Assembly (NCBI RefSeq): GCF_014982975.1
Contig: NZ_JADCKL010000004.1
Coordinates: 62,001-126,000 of the forward strand
Length of the DNA: 64,000 nt
DNA from: Claveliimonas monacensis
GTDB lineage: Bacteria > Bacillota > Clostridia > Lachnospirales > Lachnospiraceae
Direction: 5' to 3'
Below the pieces are notes generated by a model. It was not told where the DNA came from. It did not search any database and saw only the letters and a program-made list of their open reading frames with translations. Shown piece after piece: positions 61,251 to 64,000 of the stretch. Numbering within the stretch: position 1 is the first letter of the stretch; each line of letters opens with the position of its first letter. Made by a program: the position numbers and the translations under genes.

Positions 61251-61420
61251 ATACTATGATAGCGCTCCACAGTTGTGACAGTCCGCAGGATCTTCTCCGT
61301 ACGGCCCAGGGAACCCACTCCGGGCAGCTGTTCCCTTCGGCAGAGTCCCCTTTCCCTGTGCGGCAGTCCTCCCGGGACCATGGCCGCGCGGTACTGATGG
61401 ACACTGCGCCTCTATCCAGT
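61251..61420 (-). promoter_or_regulatory. Lysine riboswitch (L box)
   Basis: Minus-strand RNA contains the conserved series: GATAGAGGCGCAG (61416-61404) pairing with GGAGCGCTATC (61258-61268) as P1, then AGTA, GGGAAAGGGG, TGCCGAAGGG, CTGGGCCGT, CTGTCAC and TGTGGAG. All are hallmarks of the lysine aptamer in the correct order. It is followed by the terminator hairpin at 61141-61183, so lysine binding should stop transcription of the downstream NhaC-family gene. Confidence 0.95.
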
Positions 61421-61440
61421 CTTACTTATCCATATATACA

Positions 61441-61469
61441 TTTCTATCATCTTTGGCCGGGAAAGTCAA
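61441..61469 (-). promoter_or_regulatory. Promoter of the riboswitch-nhaC transcript
   Basis: Minus strand: TTGACT (61469-61464), 17 bases, TAGAAA (61446-61441), just upstream of the aptamer. Between 61470 and 61611 I see nothing else. Confidence 0.5.
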
Positions 61470-61611
61470 CCGTTATTTCCACATCCACACTGTAAATCTG
61501 ACGAAAACCCGTCCTGCATGGATCACCACGGGTGCCTCAGGGTGCATTCCGGGATGGCAGGCACTCGCCAGGGTACCGGACAGGCCCGGACTTTGGCTTT
61601 CCGTCATCACA

Positions 61612-61655
61612 AAAGCGGCCAGCAGACGGTTGTCCGCCTGCTGGCCGCAGCTTTA
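61612..61655 (-). terminator. Terminator of nifJ
   Basis: Minus strand: GCGGCCAGCAGGCGG pairs with CCGTCTGCTGGCCGC (one wobble), followed by TTTT, about 35 bases after the PFOR stop codon. Confidence 0.88.
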
Positions 61656-61685
61656 TCTCTGTCTGATCTGTTTTACAGAACCTTC

Positions 61686-64000
61686 TTATTCCTCTGTTCC
61701 GTACAGAGTAACGAGTTTCTTCAGATACTCGTATCTCTCTTTTGCTTCCTTCTCGTTCTGAGCGAACATTACGGCAGCTTTCTCCGGGTTGGATCTTACA
61801 AGTGAATTGTAGCGAACCTCGCCGTTCAGGAACTCCTGGTATCCTTCCATCTTAGGCTCTTTGCTGTCCAGAGTGAACTTGGAACCTTCTGCTGCCGGAT
61901 TGTAGCGGAAGTTGTTCCAGTATCCGCACTCAACAGCAAGCGCTTCTTCTGTCTGAGCCTTGCTCATACCCTTCTTGATACCGTGGTTGATACACGGAGC
62001 GTATGCGATGATCAGTGACGGTCCCGGATATGCCTCAGCCTCAGAGATTGCCTTTACAGTCTGATTGAAATCAGCACCCATAGCGATCTGTGCAACATAT
62101 ACGTATCCGTAGCTCATTGCGATGCTGGCAAGATCTTTCTTCTTTGTCTCTTTTCCGCCTGCTGCGAACTGAGCAACCGCGCCTGTCTTTGTAGCCTTGG
62201 AGGACTGTCCGCCTGTGTTGGAGTAAACCTCTGTATCGAATACCATGATGTTGATATCCTTGCCGCTTGCAAGTACATGGTCAACACCGCCGAATCCGAT
62301 ATCGTAAGCCCATCCGTCACCACCGAATACCCACTGGGATTTCTTGGCCAGGAAGTCTTTGTTGTTTACGATGTCCTTGCATACTTCGCAGTCGCATCCT
62401 TCCAGAGCTTTTACAAGATTGTCTGTAGCTGTTCCGTTTGTAGCGCCGCATCCGTATGTGTCAAGCCACTCTTTGCATGCAGCTTTCACTTCCTCAGAAG
62501 CTTTGTCGGACTCCATAACAGACTCAACTTTTGTCTTCAGACCTGCTCTGATTGTGTTCTGAGCCAGCAGCATACCATATCCGAACTCTGCGTTGTCCTC
62601 GAACAGGGAGTTGTCCCATGCCGGTCCTTTGCCTTCCGGTGTTACCGTGTAAGGTGTGGACGGTGAGGAGTTACCCCAGATAGAGGAGCATCCTGTAGCG
62701 TTGGCAATGTACATTCTGTCACCAAAGAGCTGTGTGATCAGTTTTGCGTAAGGTGTCTCGCCACATCCTGCACATGCGCCTGAGAACTCAAGCAGCGGCT
62801 GTTTGAACTGAGAACCTTTTACTGTATTTTCTTTGAATTTTGCTACTACTTCCGGTTTTACAGGAATCTCTCTTCCGAAGTCGAATCCTGTCTGGCATCC
62901 TGCGTTCTCTTCCATGTTTGCCATAACGAGAGCCTTCTCGCCCTTCTTGCCCGGGCAGACATTTGCACAGGAACCGCATCCTGTACAGTCGTAAGCTGAT
63001 ACAGTGATGGCGAACTTCATGCCAGGCATGCCGATCATATCGATCGTGTCAAATCCTTCCGGAGCCTTGGCTGCCTCTTCCTCTGTCAGCGCTACCGGGC
63101 GGATAACTGCGTGCGGACATACATACGCACAGCGGTTACACTGGATACAGTTCTCTGACTTCCATACCGGGATGTCTACTGCGATACCGCGCTTCTCGTA
63201 TGCAGATGTACCGGACGGTGTGGAACCGTCTACGTAATCCTTGAAGGCAGATACAGGCAGTGTATTTCCTTCCTGAGCATTTACTTTGGACTGGATATTC
63301 TTAACGAAGTCTACGACCTCTGTCCTTCCGCCCTTAACCTCAGGTGTGAATAATCCTTCATCTGCACAGTCTTTCCAGCTCTCGGGAACTGTCACTTCGT
63401 GCACCTGTTTTGCACCTGCATCGATGGCATCGTAGTTCATCTGTACGATCTTGTCACCTTTTCTTCCGTAGGTAGCCTTTGCAGCGGCCTTCATCAGGTC
63501 GATGGCTTCCTCTTCCGGAATGATGGCAGCCAGTTTGAAGAATGCAGACTGAAGGACTGTGTTGATACGTCCGCCAAGTCCGATCTCCTTACCGATCTTG
63601 ATACCGTCGATCGTGTAGAATTTGATGTTGTGGTTAGCGATGAATGCTTTCACCTGTCCCGGAAGGTGTTTCTCCAGTCCTTCCATATCCCACGGGCAGT
63701 TCAGAAGGAATGTTCCTCCGTCTACCAGCTCCTGTACCATGTTGTACTTGTTGATGTAGGACGGGTTGTGGCATGCAACAAAGTTAGCCTTCTTGATCAG
63801 ATATGTGGATTTGATCGGCTTCTTACCAAAACGAAGGTGAGACATTGTCACACCGCCGGACTTCTTGGAGTCATAGTCAAAGTAAGCCTGTGCGTACATA
63901 TCTGTGTTGTCACCAATGATCTTGATGGAGTTCTTGTTCGCTCCTACAGTACCGTCGGCTCCAAGTCCCCAGAACTTACAGTTGATGGTTCCTTCCGGAG
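61686..64000 (-). CDS. nifJ: Pyruvate:ferredoxin (flavodoxin) oxidoreductase, C-terminal part (gene continues beyond window)
   Basis: About 771 C-terminal residues; the reading frame runs open to the window edge, with upstream residues FWGLGADGTVGANKNSIKIIG. Two [4Fe-4S] clusters (CIQCNRCAYVCP, CTGCGSCANVCP), the proximal CxxC-type FeS cysteines and the thiamine-pyrophosphate block GGDGWAYDIGFGGVDHVLASG with NTGGQSSKAT are intact. It converts pyruvate and CoA to acetyl-CoA, CO2 and reduced ferredoxin, which feeds the HydABC hydrogenase. The missing N-terminus of about 400 residues lies outside the window. Identification is secure. Confidence 0.97.
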   Translation of the reverse strand, partial: PEGTINCKFWGLGADGTVGANKNSIKIIGDNTDMYAQAYFDYDSKKSGGVTMSHLRFGKKPIKSTYLIKKANFVACHNPSYINKYNMVQELVDGGTFLLNCPWDMEGLEKHLPGQVKAFIANHNIKFYTIDGIKIGKEIGLGGRINTVLQSAFFKLAAIIPEEEAIDLMKAAAKATYGRKGDKIVQMNYDAIDAGAKQVHEVTVPESWKDCADEGLFTPEVKGGRTEVVDFVKNIQSKVNAQEGNTLPVSAFKDYVDGSTPSGTSAYEKRGIAVDIPVWKSENCIQCNRCAYVCPHAVIRPVALTEEEAAKAPEGFDTIDMIGMPGMKFAITVSAYDCTGCGSCANVCPGKKGEKALVMANMEENAGCQTGFDFGREIPVKPEVVAKFKENTVKGSQFKQPLLEFSGACAGCGETPYAKLITQLFGDRMYIANATGCSSIWGNSSPSTPYTVTPEGKGPAWDNSLFEDNAEFGYGMLLAQNTIRAGLKTKVESVMESDKASEEVKAACKEWLDTYGCGATNGTATDNLVKALEGCDCEVCKDIVNNKDFLAKKSQWVFGGDGWAYDIGFGGVDHVLASGKDINIMVFDTEVYSNTGGQSSKATKTGAVAQFAAGGKETKKKDLASIAMSYGYVYVAQIAMGADFNQTVKAISEAEAYPGPSLIIAYAPCINHGIKKGMSKAQTEEALAVECGYWNNFRYNPAAEGSKFTLDSKEPKMEGYQEFLNGEVRYNSLVRSNPEKAAVMFAQNEKEAKERYEYLKKLVTLYGTEE

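Noticed and set aside
61500-61610. Second riboswitch or RNA gene before the lysine switch
   Set aside because: Only the nifJ terminator and the promoter region could be seen; no conserved RNA motif.

Overview
The window looks like chromosomal DNA of an anaerobic gut-type Clostridia bacterium, most likely Lachnospiraceae (inferred). The signs are an NAD-linked trimeric [FeFe] hydrogenase, pyruvate:ferredoxin oxidoreductase, pyruvate phosphate dikinase, a one-subunit glycyl-tRNA synthetase, a SpoIIE-type phosphatase, GGAGG ribosome binding sites and Gram-positive-style terminators. No rRNA, tRNA, CRISPR array or prophage was seen.

Layout. 0-3.2 kb: minus-strand operon of small enzymes (P-loop kinase-like protein, nucleotidyltransferase, 3-methyladenine glycosylase Tag, unknowns). 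3.4-8.1 kb: leuS, divergent alanine/glycine:Na+ symporter, small P-loop protein. 8.2-15.3 kb: minus-strand transport block of TrkA, TrkH, a large unknown membrane protein, AEC carrier and Na/Pi cotransporter with a PhoU-like domain. 15.5-20.2 kb: EF-G paralogue, then tyrA-aroA. 20.3-23.2 kb: a sensory-type [FeFe] hydrogenase-like protein with PAS domain followed by its SpoIIE-type phosphatase. 23.4-29.7 kb: accessory region with CapA, HAD phosphatase, a MoxR gene with an in-frame amber, AraC regulator, a 25-residue peptide gene, VanZ and an Rpn-type nuclease.

29.8-38.3 kb: the redox core. hydC, an ATPase, a small [2Fe-2S] protein, hydB and hydA run leftward. A divergent operon (two DRTGG-like proteins, RsbW-like ATPase, a second divergent H-cluster protein, PHP phosphoesterase) runs rightward. 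A Rex-like palindrome lies between them. With HydS the window holds three kinds of H-cluster protein. 38.4-49.3 kb: ppdK, M18 aminopeptidase, a RAYT transposase gene, kbl-tdh threonine catabolism, divergent sstT, an IS1182-like remnant and glyS. 49.3-54.2 kb: era-yqzL-recO and an M16C peptidase. 54.4-61.1 kb: GNAT, chorismate mutase-like protein, an FAD oxidoreductase/SLC13/LysR locus, and an NhaC-family transporter controlled by a lysine riboswitch with an intrinsic terminator. The window ends inside nifJ (PFOR).

The most unusual structure is a dispersed palindromic repeat family (four copies, near 20.25, 42.67, 43.58 and 51.26 kb). Each copy is a stem based on GGACGTAAtacTTTT plus a conserved one-sided tail. 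Two copies flank the Y1 (RAYT) transposase gene in opposite orientation, and two lie 3-4 bases behind stop codons. This resembles a REP/RAYT domestication system in a Firmicute. Gene calls rest on motifs read by eye; no database search was run.
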